Positions 25,538-35,179 are shown, counted from the stretch's first letter. The stretch is DNA of 64,000 bases from Mesorhizobium sp. DCY119 (GCF_003590645.1 NZ_CP031834.1:3224501-3288500); one strand, 5' to 3'. Notes: generated by a model not told the origin, from the sequence alone. A program made the numbers and translations.

Positions 25538-25564
25538 GTGGGTCTACCGTTAACCTATTCCCCA
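25491..25564 (-). tRNA. tRNA-Gln (CTG), integration target
   Basis: A 74-nt cloverleaf on the minus strand: acceptor TGGGGAA/TTCCCCA, anticodon loop CTCTGAC (CTG), T arm CCTGG TTCGAAT CCAGG, encoded CCA. It remains intact beside the element. Confidence 0.95.
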
Positions 25565-25758
25565 AAAGCGAGATATTTCAATCGCTTGGCTGAAAGAGCC
25601 GGTTTGGTGCGACGCACCGTTTTGCCCCGGTCAGGCAAAACCCGCTCCCTTTCGGTGGCGCCTTTTAGCACATCCGCCCCATCGATCAAGCCCTCGATTG
25701 CGCTGCATCGAAAGAATGATGTGGCTCGCCGCAGGCGCCTGGATGTCGACGTTCCAGC

Positions 25759-26460
25759 CTATGCTTTCTCGGCCAGCCATGTGCCTTGCGCCGTGCGTTT
25801 CAGGCGGGGCGACGCGATCGCGCCGTGGATATGCGCGACGACGGATGCGTCGTGCTGGCCAAGCGCGGCGCGCCAGTTGTTGCCCTGAAGCATGGCGACG
25901 ACCGCTGCCACCGGCTCGATGCCGGCCTTTCGCAACAGGCGCAGCACGGCCAGCATCGACGTGCCGGAACTCACCACATCGTCGACCACGACCACCCGCC
26001 TGCCCTGCAGCAGCGGCAGGATGCGCGGATCGACATAGATGCGCTTGGCATGGGCCGGGCTGGTGATCGAGCTCATCGGCTCGGAGAGCGCGTCGTCGTA
26101 CCAGAACTTTCGCGAGGTTCCCAAGGCGACCATGCGGGCGTGGCCGAGCCGCCGCGCGACGCCATTGGCCAGCGGCAGGCCGAGCGTCGGCACGCCGATG
26201 ACGGCTTCCGGCGCATAGGCGGACGCCAGTGCCGCCATTGCGTCGGCAAGCGCGTCCTCCACGGCAAAGCTCGCCTGGTTGACGATGAGCGAGGCCACCG
26301 CCTTGTCCTCGCCACCGGGCAGCACGCGAATGGGCAGCGCGATCTGGCGGCCGTCGGGCAGCGTTGCGGGATAAAGGTCCGCGAAGCCGTCTTGCGGGTT
26401 CGTTTCGAAAGTTCCGGCGGGATAGACGGTCTGCCAGAATTCATGCGGGGCAAGTGGCAA
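25759..26460 (-). CDS. Phosphoribosyltransferase
   Basis: PRTase fold protein of 233 residues with the PRPP-binding motif RRVVVVDDVVSSGTSMLAVL (about 150-169) and an upstream EAVIGVPTLGLPLANGVARRLG loop. Members transfer a nucleobase to PRPP, or in some cases act as regulators; which base is used cannot be read from sequence. The nearby nucleoside hydrolase and adenine deaminase suggest purine salvage. The start is a TTG (MPLAPHEFWQTVYPAG); no better upstream start is seen. It is divergent from an M20 hydrolase. Confidence 0.85.
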   Translation of the reverse strand: MPLAPHEFWQTVYPAGTFETNPQDGFADLYPATLPDGRQIALPIRVLPGGEDKAVASLIVNQASFAVEDALADAMAALASAYAPEAVIGVPTLGLPLANGVARRLGHARMVALGTSRKFWYDDALSEPMSSITSPAHAKRIYVDPRILPLLQGRRVVVVDDVVSSGTSMLAVLRLLRKAGIEPVAAVVAMLQGNNWRAALGQHDASVVAHIHGAIASPRLKRTAQGTWLAEKA

Positions 26461-26551
26461 AATGGGTCTTTCTGTTGCAGAAGGAAGAGGCGGCGAAGCT
26501 GGCCCTGCGCGCCGCGAGGATTCGCAAAGGCGGGCCGGACGGAGTTTTACG

Positions 26552-27736
26552 GTGAAGACAGCGGGCAGCCAAGACGATCATGCGGAATTCGAGATGCTGG
26601 CAGCCTTGCGGCGCGACATCCATGCCAATCCCGAGCTGGGCTTCGAGGAAGTCCGCACTGGCGGCATCGTCCAGAAGATGCTGGCCGAGGCCGGCATTGC
26701 GGTTCAGGCGGGTCTCGGCAAGACCGGGGTCGTCGGCACGCTGAAGCTTGGCGACGGGTCGCGGCGGATCGCGCTGCGCGCCGACATGGACGCTCTGGCC
26801 ATGCTAGAGACCGCCGAGGAGCGCGATTACAAGTCGACCACGCCCGGCAAGATGCATGCCTGCGGCCATGACGGCCACACGGTGATGCTGCTGGGGGCGG
26901 CACGCGAGCTGGCGCGGCGCAAGCGCTTTTCCGGCACCGTGCATTTTATCTTCCAGCCGGCCGAAGAAGGGCGCGGCGGGGCGAAGGCGATGATCGAGGA
27001 TGGGTTCTTCAAGAAGTTTCCGGTCGATGCTGTCTATGGGCTGCACAACATGCCGGGCATCGCTACCGACAGCATGGCGGTGGTGGCCGGGCCGCAGCTT
27101 GCCTCGTCCGACCGCTGGATGGCGACGTTTCGCGGTGTCGGCACGCATGGCGCCAAACCGCATCTCGGCCGTGACGCGATGACGGCGGCCGGCCAGTTCC
27201 TGACGTCGCTGCACACCATCGTGGCGCGGCGCGTCGACCCGCTGCAGCCGGCAGTGGTCAGCGCCTGCGCGATCGAGGGCGGCAGCTTCGAGGCGCTGAA
27301 CGTCATTCCCGACACGGTGAAAATCGGCGGCACCTCGCGCGCCTATTCGGCTGCGGTGCGCGACCAGATCGAAGCGGAGATCGGCGCGCTGGCACAGGGT
27401 TCGGCGCAGCTTTTCGGCATCGAGGCCGACTATCGCTACATCCGCCAGATGCCGCCGGTGGTGAACGACCGCGATGCGACACGGCGGGCGCTGGCGGCGG
27501 CGCAAAGCGCGCTTGGAGCCGAGAAGGTGATGACCGAGTTCCCGCCCTCCACCGCCGGCGACGATTTTGCGATGTTCAGCCAGGAAGTGCCGGGCGCCTA
27601 TGTCTGGCTCGGCAACGGTCCCGCGGAGGATGGCGCGCTGCACCACAACAGCCGGTATGATTTCAACGATGCGGCGATACCTGCGGGGGTGCGGTTCTGG
27701 ACAAAGCTGGTAGAGCAGGAGTTGGCGGGGGTGTAG
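26552..27736 (+). CDS. M20 family amidohydrolase (hippurate hydrolase/IAA-amino acid hydrolase type)
   Basis: 394-residue zinc-dependent amidohydrolase. Visible family motifs: LRRDIHANPELGFEE near residue 16, ALRADMDALAM, HACGHDGHTVMLLGAARELA (metal ligands, about 105), FIFQPAEEGRGGAKAMI with the catalytic Glu pair, and VYGLHNMPG. It belongs to the M20D group that cleaves N-acyl amino acids. GTG at 26552 has GGAG seven bases upstream; the longer frame to 26462 is poor. A palindromic repeat lies downstream. Confidence 0.9.
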   Translation: MKTAGSQDDHAEFEMLAALRRDIHANPELGFEEVRTGGIVQKMLAEAGIAVQAGLGKTGVVGTLKLGDGSRRIALRADMDALAMLETAEERDYKSTTPGKMHACGHDGHTVMLLGAARELARRKRFSGTVHFIFQPAEEGRGGAKAMIEDGFFKKFPVDAVYGLHNMPGIATDSMAVVAGPQLASSDRWMATFRGVGTHGAKPHLGRDAMTAAGQFLTSLHTIVARRVDPLQPAVVSACAIEGGSFEALNVIPDTVKIGGTSRAYSAAVRDQIEAEIGALAQGSAQLFGIEADYRYIRQMPPVVNDRDATRRALAAAQSALGAEKVMTEFPPSTAGDDFAMFSQEVPGAYVWLGNGPAEDGALHHNSRYDFNDAAIPAGVRFWTKLVEQELAGV

Positions 27737-27798
27737 GGGTGTTGGCGGAGGTGCTCATGTTCGGGCAGGATTAGCCTTCATCGTTCTCGCTGGAATAG

Positions 27799-27949
27799 CC
27801 CCTCTCCGTCTCGGCTACGCCGAGCCACCTCTCCCCGCAAGCGGGGCGAGGAACCCAGGTTCTGCGCGGCTGCGACATTTCAGGACTTGGGTTCCTCGCC
27901 CCCGCAAAGCGGGGGAGAGGTGGCTCGGCGAAGCCGAGACGGAGAGGGG
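27799..27949. repeat. Palindromic intergenic repeat, copy A (about 150 bp)
   Basis: Near-perfect inverted repeat: 38-bp outer arms (CCCCTCTCCGTCTCGG... and complement, one mismatch) plus inner arms around GCGAGGAACCCA. The transcript would fold into a long stem. The outer arms match those of the element at 36956-37095. Confidence 0.9.
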
Positions 27950-27975
27950 GAGCGCGCCGCTAGCCCATTACTCGC

Positions 27976-28896
27976 TCAGCCTACCAGCCTCTCAAACAGC
28001 AGCTTCAACGCCCCTTCCCCATCGACCTTCATCGCGACGGAAATCGCAGCACCCTTCTCATCGATCGTCATCGCGCCCGCATCGCGTGTCGCACCCGTAT
28101 CGACCGCGATTTTCAGCGTCTCACAGCCGAACAGGCTTTCATCCAGCGCCAGAAGCATGACGCAGGGGTCATGCAGCGGACGGCTTTCGCCGCCGGTGGT
28201 GGACTGGAAATAGGCGTCGATGAGTTCGCCGGAGGACTTTGCAGCCGGCACGCCGGTGGCCTGAAGGGCTGCGGTGTAATCGCGGGTGGCGCGCACCTTG
28301 CGCGTCACGTCGAGCGGGATAAGCGTGAAGTTGAGACCGGCTGCAAAAACGATTTCCGCCGCTTCCGGGTCGGCGGCAATGTTGAACTCGGCGCGCGGGC
28401 CGATGTTGCCGGGCTCATGCACCGCCCCGCCCATGGCAATGACGCGGCCGATGCGCTTTGCCGATGCCGGGTGATCCTGCACCAGGCGCGCGATGTTGGT
28501 GAGCGGGCCGAGCGCGAGGATGTCGAGCGAACCGGCGGGCAGTTCGTCCAGCAGTTTCGCCAGCCAAGCCGGCGCATCGTTGCCTGCCACCGGGGCCAAT
28601 GGCTCGGGAAACGCCACGCCGCCGAGGCCGTCATTGCCGTGGATTTCGGTGGTGTCGAAACCTTTTCGCGACAGCGGCCCGGCAGCGCCCGAAACGACCG
28701 GAATATCGGCGCGGCCCTCAAGCGCCAGGATGCGCCCGGCATTGCGCGTCGTGGTGGCGATGCCGATATTGCCGGCCACCGTCGTGATGCCCCTGATGTC
28801 GAATTCCGCCGATTTCAGCGCGAGCAGGATCGCCACCGCATCGTCTATGCCGGGGTCGGTGTCGATGACGACGGTGCGGGCGGGAGCGGTTGGCAT
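27976..28896 (-). CDS. Nucleoside hydrolase (IunH/Rih family)
   Basis: Hydrolyses N-glycosidic bonds of nucleosides to base plus ribose; 306 residues, cytoplasmic. The calcium and ribose site is clear: VVIDTDPGIDDAVAILLAL at residues 10-28, and the DGLGG loop, LTNIARLVQ and ALGP of the family. It is divergent from the adenine deaminase gene, about 100 bp away, so nucleoside-derived bases may feed into that enzyme. Specificity (inosine/uridine versus purine) is not clear. Confidence 0.93.
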   Translation of the reverse strand: MPTAPARTVVIDTDPGIDDAVAILLALKSAEFDIRGITTVAGNIGIATTTRNAGRILALEGRADIPVVSGAAGPLSRKGFDTTEIHGNDGLGGVAFPEPLAPVAGNDAPAWLAKLLDELPAGSLDILALGPLTNIARLVQDHPASAKRIGRVIAMGGAVHEPGNIGPRAEFNIAADPEAAEIVFAAGLNFTLIPLDVTRKVRATRDYTAALQATGVPAAKSSGELIDAYFQSTTGGESRPLHDPCVMLLALDESLFGCETLKIAVDTGATRDAGAMTIDEKGAAISVAMKVDGEGALKLLFERLVG

Positions 28897-28979
28897 AAGG
28901 GCGCGGCCTTTCGTTTCAGGGTCGATTCGAATATGGCTTCGCTTCCCATTTTCGGGTCAGGTAAAGCAAGCTGAAATGC

Positions 28980-30884
28980 TTGACCCAGACATATCGAGTG
29001 AGTTTGAAATTGTCCGAAACGTCCCGCCTTCCCGACGATCTGCTGATCAATGCCGCCGATGAAATCCGCATCCGGCAGGACCTCGTGCTGGTGGCGCTGG
29101 GCAAGCGCGAGGCCGACCGCGTGGTGCGTGTCGGGCGACTGCTCGATGTCCATACCGGAACGTGGATGGAGGATTGCGAGGTTGCGATCCGTGGCCGCCG
29201 CATCGCCTATGTTGGGCCGGCAGGCACCTTTGCCGGCACGGCGCGCGAGACGACCGACCGCACGCATCTTTCGGCCGTTCCCGGCTTCGGCGAAATCCAC
29301 AAGCATATCGAAAGCTCGCATCTGACGCCCGAGCATGAGGCAGCACTCGTCATGCCGCGCGGCAACACCTGGACCTGCGAGGCAAGCCACGAATTCTCCA
29401 ACGTCAACGGGCCGAAGAACCTGGAATTCTGGCTGACCGCACGGCTCGCCGGCTCGCCAATGAAGATTTTCCCGCTGCCCGGGTCAGCCGTGCCGCCCAC
29501 GGCTTACGAATGGGGCGGCGGTCATTTCGGCTATGCCGAGCAGGCCGGCTTTCTCGCGCAAAGCGCGATGGTCGCCGGGCTGGACGAGGTGATGGACTGG
29601 CCGGCGGTCTGGAACCCGCAGAACCCTTCCTATGAGCGGCTGTGGGGCATGATCCAGGCGACATTCGAGCAGCGCGGCGTGGTCGAGGGCCATGGCGCGG
29701 GCCTGCGCGACCTGCCCGAGATCAACGCCTTTGCCGCCGCCGGCCTGTCCTCCGACCATGAGGCGTGGACGCCGCAGGAGGCGTGGGACAAGCTGCGGCG
29801 CGGCATTTTCATCGAAATCCGCCCGCATTCCATGCCCGACATCATCGGCGGGCTCCTGGAGCGCGGTTTGCGCGATTGGAGCCAGGTGGCTTTCGCCACC
29901 GACGACCGCAGCGCCTCCGACACGCTGAAGATGGGCGCGACCGACCACAATGTGCGCCTTGCCATCGAAAGCGGGCTGACGCCGGAGATCGCGTATCAAT
30001 GCGTGTCGATCAATCCGGCACGGCACATGCGGCTGACGCCCTTCGTGGGAAGCATCGCGCCGGGGCGGTTCGCCGATCTGGTGCTGCTGGACGATGCGGC
30101 GACCGTTTCGATTGCCGAGGTCTGGGCTGATGGCGATCAGGTATCGCAGGCAAAGAATTTCACTGGTCATTTGCCGGCTATCGACTGGCCGGACTGGGCG
30201 ACGAAGACGGTCAATATCGAGCGGCAGATGACGGCGGATGATTTTGCCATTCCAGCAGAGGCCGGTCGCGACGCGATGCAGGCGGCGCTGCTGCGGCCGT
30301 TCCACTGGGACGACAATTTCATCACGACCGAACTGCCGGTGGCCAATGGCGCGGTGCAGCGCGACACTGCGCGCAACATCACCAAGTTCTCCGTCGTCGA
30401 CCGCTTTTCCGGCGAGGGCAAGGTGGCAAAGATGTTCTGGCTGGGCTGCGGCCCGAAGACGCCGGACACAGCCGTCGGCTGCACGGTGGCCCATGACAAA
30501 CACAATATCTGGGTCGTCGGCTCGTCGGATGCCGCGATGGCGGAAGTCGTCAATCGCATCCGCGACAATCAGGGCGGCTGGGCGCTGGTGACCGACGGCA
30601 AGGTCGTGGCCGATGTGCGCTACGAGGTCGGCGGGTTGATGACGAACCGGACGGCTGAAGCACTCGATGCCGAGATGCAGGCTCTTTATGTAGAAGCGGA
30701 GAAGATCGAATGGCTCTATGAGCCAACGTTTTCGCCACGCTGGTTCCCCGGCTTTCCCGAGCGGCTGCAGTTTGCGACGCTGACCTGCGCGCCGTGGCGC
30801 TGGGTGCTGGTGGCGCCGACGGACGCCGTGCCGCAGGGGTTTGTCAACGTGCAGACGGGAGAGAGCCACAAGGTGGTGTGGTGA
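28980..30884 (+). CDS. Adenine deaminase family protein
   Basis: Zinc amidohydrolase converting adenine to hypoxanthine plus ammonia, about 630 residues, longer than the 560-590 of E. coli or Bacillus Ade. Metal motif HKHIESSH (His-x-His kept) follows GFGEI in place of GLID; SHEFSNV, VVEGHGAGL, LSSDHEAW and FATDDRSASD keep the family's other active-site positions. The C-terminal Ade domain is present from about residue 440 (NITKFSVVDRFSGEG, CTVAHDKHNIWVVG). The start is uncertain among TTG 28980, GTG 28998 and TTG 29004. Its neighbours support purine catabolism or salvage. Confidence 0.88.
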   Translation: MTQTYRVSLKLSETSRLPDDLLINAADEIRIRQDLVLVALGKREADRVVRVGRLLDVHTGTWMEDCEVAIRGRRIAYVGPAGTFAGTARETTDRTHLSAVPGFGEIHKHIESSHLTPEHEAALVMPRGNTWTCEASHEFSNVNGPKNLEFWLTARLAGSPMKIFPLPGSAVPPTAYEWGGGHFGYAEQAGFLAQSAMVAGLDEVMDWPAVWNPQNPSYERLWGMIQATFEQRGVVEGHGAGLRDLPEINAFAAAGLSSDHEAWTPQEAWDKLRRGIFIEIRPHSMPDIIGGLLERGLRDWSQVAFATDDRSASDTLKMGATDHNVRLAIESGLTPEIAYQCVSINPARHMRLTPFVGSIAPGRFADLVLLDDAATVSIAEVWADGDQVSQAKNFTGHLPAIDWPDWATKTVNIERQMTADDFAIPAEAGRDAMQAALLRPFHWDDNFITTELPVANGAVQRDTARNITKFSVVDRFSGEGKVAKMFWLGCGPKTPDTAVGCTVAHDKHNIWVVGSSDAAMAEVVNRIRDNQGGWALVTDGKVVADVRYEVGGLMTNRTAEALDAEMQALYVEAEKIEWLYEPTFSPRWFPGFPERLQFATLTCAPWRWVLVAPTDAVPQGFVNVQTGESHKVVW

Positions 30885-31339
30885 GGTTTGGTTTCGGGGT
30901 GCGTCCTTCGAGGCTCGCCCGTTGAGGTTGGTGGCACACCTTCACGGTTTTGCGGGCTCGCACCTCAGGATGAGGGCGGTGGGGTGCCGTTCTCAGATTC
31001 TGGAACGTTGGCGAACTTCGCCTAACACTATCGAAGCATCAGCCGAATCTGGCACGTGAATAGCGCGACCTCCCTCATCCTGAGGTGCGAGCCCGCAGAG
31101 CGCCGTCTGTTAGCCATGCATTGGATGGGCGAGCCTCGAACACCTCAGGATGAGGGCGGTGGGGTGCCGTCTTCATACTCTGGAGCGTTGGCGGATTTCG
31201 CCTAACACTATCGAAGCGTCAGCAGAATCTGGCACGTGAATAGCGCGACCTCCCTCATCCTGAGGTGCGAGCCCGCAAGGCGCCGTCTGTTAGCCGCGCA
31301 TTTGAAGGGGCGAGCCTCGAAGGACACACCCCTTTAGCA
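30885..31339. other. Intergenic region containing the 180-bp tandem repeat
   Basis: 455 bases between convergent genes, filled mainly by the repeat at 30961-31320. No coding frame looks real; open frames in it come from the repeat. Confidence 0.6.
30961..31320 (+). repeat. Two tandem copies of a 180-bp unit
   Basis: Copies at 30961-31140 and 31141-31320 with an exact 180-bp period and roughly 90 percent identity by eye. Each holds the inverted pair CACCTCAGGATGAGGG/CCCTCATCCTGAGGTG about 100 bp apart. The motif CCTCATCCTGAGGTGCGAGCC is common in rhizobial intergenic DNA. A partial copy continues to the left (30901-30960). Confidence 0.9.
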
Positions 31340-32746
31340 TCAATCCTGCTCCGCAAACGCCGCCAGTATCCGCGCCCAGGACCGGATGCCCTTGCGGTAG
31401 CTCGACAGGTCGTATTTCTCGTTCGGGCTGTGGATGCGGTTGTCGAAGCGGGCGAAGCCGATGAGCAGCGAATCCATGCCGAGCTTGCGCTTGAATTCGC
31501 CGAGGATCGGGATCGAGCCGCCGGTGCCGGCGATCGCCGCCTCGCGCTCCCACTCCACTGTGAGTGCGCCCAGCGCCTTTTGCAGCAACGCGCCATCGAT
31601 CGGCATGACGGTGGCGGGGCTGGCGCCGTGGTCGAGGAACTCGACCTTGCAGTCTTCCGGCACGCGCGCCCGGACATGGGCGTGGAAGGCAGCGCGGATT
31701 TTCTCGGGGTCCTGGCCCGCCACCAGACGGAACGACAGCTTTGCCTTTGCGCTTGCCGGGATGACGGTCTTAAAACCTTCGTCGGTGTAGCCGCCGATGA
31801 TGCCGTGGATTTCGCAGGTCGGCCGGGCCCATACCTGCTCGAGAATCGAGCGGCCCTTTTCGCCGGCGGGGATGCTGAGGCCGACATTGCCGAGGAAACC
31901 TTTTTCGTCGAAAGGCAGGCGCTGCCACTGCGCCTTCACGGCTGCCGGCAGTTCTTCGACGCCGTCATAAAAACCTTCGACGGCGACGCCGCCGTCCGGC
32001 GTGCGCAGGCTGGAGATGATGTCGGATAGGACCTGAAGCGCATTGCGCGCGGCATTGCCGTAGATGCCGGAATGGAGGTCGCGGTCGGCGCAGGTGATCT
32101 CGATCTCTTCCTTCAGCACGCCGCGCAGCATGGTGGTGACGGCCGGCGTCTCGGCGTCCCACATGTCGGTGTCGCAGACCAGCACGACATCGGCCTTGAG
32201 TTCTTCACCGGTCTTTTCAAGGAAGGGCGCGAGGCTCGGGCTCGAAATTTCTTCCTCGCCTTCGAACAGTGTCGAAACCCGGATCGGCAGCTTGCCGGTA
32301 ACAGCCTTCCATGCGCGGCATGCCTCGACGAAGGTCAGCAACTGGCCTTTGTCGTCGGAAGCGCCGCGCGCGACGATGTGGGTGTCGCCATTGGGCTGCG
32401 GCACCAGCCTGGGCTCGAATGGGTCGGAGTTCCACAGCGACAGCGGATCGACCGGCTGGACGTCGTAGTGGCCGTAGAACAGGACATGCGGCCCCTCGCC
32501 CGAGCGATCATGCCCGACAACCATCGGATGGCGCGCGGTGTCGCGGACGGAGGCGTCGAAGCCGAGGCCGGAAAGTTCCTTCGCCAGCCAATCGGCGGCG
32601 CGGCGGCAGTCGGCGGCGTAGGCCGGGTCGGTCGAGACGGACGGAATGCGGATCAGCTCGAACAGCCGCTCAAGGCTGGCGTCGATATTGGCGTCGATGG
32701 TTTCGAGCACCTTGTTGAGATGGTTTTCAGCGTCGTTCTTGCTCAC
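31340..32746 (-). CDS. M20 family peptidase (M20/M25/M40 dipeptidase type)
   Basis: 468-residue zinc metallopeptidase or amidase. Signatures: IRIPSVSTDPAYAADCRRAADWL, VLFYGHYDVQPVDP with the metal His and catalytic Asp, GASDDKGQLLTFVEAC (metal Asp), LFEGEEEISSPSL with the catalytic Glu, and a dimerisation insertion in the middle. Last gene of an apparent operon after the amidohydrolase gene, 30 bp apart, following the ABC importer. It may process the imported substrate, such as an N-acyl or peptide-like compound. Confidence 0.92.
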   Translation of the reverse strand: MSKNDAENHLNKVLETIDANIDASLERLFELIRIPSVSTDPAYAADCRRAADWLAKELSGLGFDASVRDTARHPMVVGHDRSGEGPHVLFYGHYDVQPVDPLSLWNSDPFEPRLVPQPNGDTHIVARGASDDKGQLLTFVEACRAWKAVTGKLPIRVSTLFEGEEEISSPSLAPFLEKTGEELKADVVLVCDTDMWDAETPAVTTMLRGVLKEEIEITCADRDLHSGIYGNAARNALQVLSDIISSLRTPDGGVAVEGFYDGVEELPAAVKAQWQRLPFDEKGFLGNVGLSIPAGEKGRSILEQVWARPTCEIHGIIGGYTDEGFKTVIPASAKAKLSFRLVAGQDPEKIRAAFHAHVRARVPEDCKVEFLDHGASPATVMPIDGALLQKALGALTVEWEREAAIAGTGGSIPILGEFKRKLGMDSLLIGFARFDNRIHSPNEKYDLSSYRKGIRSWARILAAFAEQD

Positions 32747-32776
32747 AGCTTTGTCCTGTCGTTGCTTCGCTGCGGC

Positions 32777-34099
32777 TCAGCCGGCAGCATCAATACGGGC
32801 CATCTCGGCCTTGAAGGCGCTGGCGACCTGAAGCGCGTCGCGCAGCACTTTCTTGCGCTCAAGGCTCAGCACTTCGCGACCGCGCATCAGCCATTGGCCG
32901 GCCACCATCACGTCGCGCACATCGGTCGGCATGGTGGCAAAGACCAGTGTCGAATAGATGTCGTAGATCGGCTGCATGCGGGGGGCCGAGAGATCGATGC
33001 GGATAAGGTCGGCCTTCTTGCCGGGTTCCAGCGAGCCGATTTTTTCGTGCAGCCCGAGCACCTTCGCGCCTTCGATGGTCGCCATGCGGATGACCTCGAC
33101 GGAGGGCATCGGCTTGCGGCTATGGCCAAGCAATTTCTGGAACATCGACACCGGCGCGAACTGCGAGAACAGGTCGAGCGTGTTGCCGCTCATCGGGCCG
33201 TCGGTGGCGATGCCGACGGGAATGCCGGCCTTGCGCATCGCTTCGACCGGCGCGATGCCCCTGCCCGCCTTGCCATTGGAGCGCGCATTGTGGGCGACGC
33301 AGACCCGGGCGTGCGCCATCTTTTCCATGTCGCTGTCGTTGACATAGAGGCAGTGCGCGCAGATCAGGCCCTTGCGCAGAAGACCGGCCTTCTCGACCGC
33401 TTCGACGGGGCGCAGGCCGCCGAGCTTCGCGGCCCAGGCCATCTCGGCGTCGGTTTCTGCCAGATGCATCTGCACCGGGATACCGGGATGATCGTCGGCC
33501 CAGCGCGCGACGCGCTCCATGACCGCCATGCCGGTGGAATAAGGCGCATGCGGCGCGATGGAGGGAATGATGCGGTCGTGGCCGGAGAATTCCGCCACCA
33601 GTTGCTCGACGAGGGCAAAACCTTCGTCGAAACTGTTGTGGTCAGGCGGATCGAAATCGGCGAGCGTCTGGCCAAGCACGCCGCGGATGCCGGCCTTGTC
33701 GACCACACGGCCGACTTCGGTTTCGAAGTAGTACATGTCGGCAACGGTGGTGACGCCGCCCCCGATCAGTTCGAGCGCTGCGAGCGCGGTGCCGGCACGC
33801 ACCGCCTCCGGCCGCACGAATTTGCGCTCCAGCGGCAGGATGTAGCGGTAGAGCCGGTCGTCAACGTCTTCGCCCAGCCCGCGGAACAGGCTCATGGCCA
33901 TGTGGCAGTGCGGGTTGACCATGCCCGGCATGATCAGGTCGCCGTCGGTGTCGATGATTTCGGCGCCGGGGATTTGCGGTGCCGGGCCGGACCCGACCGC
34001 CTTGATTGCGTCGCCCTCGATGTGGACATAGCCGCGCTCGATGACGGGCATGTCCGGCGAGCAAGGGAGGATGAGGGCGTTGGTGATGAGGACAGACAT
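32777..34099 (-). CDS. Amidohydrolase, SsnA/TrzN/guanine-adenosine deaminase-like
   Basis: 440-residue metal-dependent hydrolase of the cyclic amidohydrolase superfamily. Motifs: PGMVNPHCHMAMSLFRGLGED (metal H-x-H at about 66), HLAETDAEM (second His), CAHCLYVND, and GIATDGPMSGNTLD (metal Asp). The family deaminates guanine, S-adenosylhomocysteine/methylthioadenosine or triazines; the substrate cannot be fixed from sequence. Because it lies in an operon with an importer, its substrate may be imported. The gene starts 14 bp after the ABC ATPase gene. Confidence 0.9.
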   Translation of the reverse strand: MSVLITNALILPCSPDMPVIERGYVHIEGDAIKAVGSGPAPQIPGAEIIDTDGDLIMPGMVNPHCHMAMSLFRGLGEDVDDRLYRYILPLERKFVRPEAVRAGTALAALELIGGGVTTVADMYYFETEVGRVVDKAGIRGVLGQTLADFDPPDHNSFDEGFALVEQLVAEFSGHDRIIPSIAPHAPYSTGMAVMERVARWADDHPGIPVQMHLAETDAEMAWAAKLGGLRPVEAVEKAGLLRKGLICAHCLYVNDSDMEKMAHARVCVAHNARSNGKAGRGIAPVEAMRKAGIPVGIATDGPMSGNTLDLFSQFAPVSMFQKLLGHSRKPMPSVEVIRMATIEGAKVLGLHEKIGSLEPGKKADLIRIDLSAPRMQPIYDIYSTLVFATMPTDVRDVMVAGQWLMRGREVLSLERKKVLRDALQVASAFKAEMARIDAAG

Positions 34100-34113
34100 G
34101 AAACGTCCTCAGA

Positions 34114-35175
34114 TCATTCCGGCTTCAGCACGCAGCACTGGTCCGGCACAGGCACCAGCTTGGCGGCGCTGCCGGGTTCCTGCGGCGTGGAAAGCGCGCC
34201 ATTGGCGACGAGCGTGCCGGCGGCGGTTTCGCTATGGTACTGATAGGCGCGGCCGAGATAGGTTCTCAAGCCAAGCGTCGCGGGAATGCCTTGCGCCTTG
34301 GGATCAGTGGTGACGGCGAGACCGTCGGCGCGGGCGGCGAGGACGAAATCGTCGGGGATGGCGCCGAAGCGGTCCTGCGACAGCGTGAGCGTCGAGCCGT
34401 CGCGGGTCTGCGCGGTGACACTCGCCCCGTCGCGCTTGGTGACTTTCAGCGGCACGAGATTCTCGAAGCCGACGAAGCGGGCGACGAAGGCGTTGGCCGG
34501 GCGCTGGTAGAGCGTCTCGGGCGTGCCGAGCTGCATGATGCGGCCGGCATTCATGATGGCGACGCGGTCGGAGATCGAGAACGCCTCTTCCTGATCGTGG
34601 GTGACATAGACCGAGGTGGTGCCGTTGGCGCGCTGCAGCTGGCGTATCTCGACGCGCATGTCGACGCGCAGCTTGGCGTCTAGGTTGGACAGCGGCTCGT
34701 CGAACATCAGCAGCGGCGGCTCTATAACCAGCGCGCGGGCGAGCGCGACGCGCTGCTTCTGCCCGCCCGACAATGCGCCGGGAAGCCGGTCTGCGAGCTG
34801 GGAAAGCCCGACGCGCTCCAGCATCGCCTTGGCGCGCTTTTCGCGCTCGGACGATGCCACGCCGCGCTGCTTCAGCCCGAAGCCGACATTGTCGAGCACC
34901 GACAGATGCGGGAACAGCGCGTAGTTCTGGAAGACGAGGCCGATGTCGCGCTTGTAGGCAGGCAGCCGCGTCAGATCCTTGCCGCCAAGCGTGATCGTGC
35001 CGGAGGTGGGCTGGAGGAAGCCGGCGACGAGGCGCAGGGTCGTCGTCTTGCCACAGCCGGACGCGCCGAGCAGCGAGACGAGCTCGCCGCTGCCGACGGA
35101 CAGCGACAGGTCCTCCAGCACCTTGGTCGTGCCATAGTGGGCGGTGAGGTTTTGTACGGTCAGAGCCTGGGTCAT
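34114..35175 (-). CDS. ABC transporter ATP-binding protein, PotA type
   Basis: 353-residue ATPase of the spermidine/putrescine/iron importer group. Walker A LLGASGCGKTTTL at about 37, Q-loop in FQNYALFPHL, signature LSGGQKQRVALARAL, Walker B LLMFDEPLSNLD, then YVTHDQEEAF, followed by a C-terminal TOBE-like domain to residue 350. ATG at 35175. It is followed 14 bp on by an amidohydrolase gene and preceded by two permease genes. Confidence 0.95.
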   Translation of the reverse strand: MTQALTVQNLTAHYGTTKVLEDLSLSVGSGELVSLLGASGCGKTTTLRLVAGFLQPTSGTITLGGKDLTRLPAYKRDIGLVFQNYALFPHLSVLDNVGFGLKQRGVASSEREKRAKAMLERVGLSQLADRLPGALSGGQKQRVALARALVIEPPLLMFDEPLSNLDAKLRVDMRVEIRQLQRANGTTSVYVTHDQEEAFSISDRVAIMNAGRIMQLGTPETLYQRPANAFVARFVGFENLVPLKVTKRDGASVTAQTRDGSTLTLSQDRFGAIPDDFVLAARADGLAVTTDPKAQGIPATLGLRTYLGRAYQYHSETAAGTLVANGALSTPQEPGSAAKLVPVPDQCCVLKPE

Positions 35176-35179
35176 GGTT

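Noticed and set aside
32072-34243. A 723-codon open frame antisense to the M20 peptidase and amidohydrolase genes
   Set aside because: It is a high-GC shadow; the minus-strand genes have clear motifs and this frame has none.
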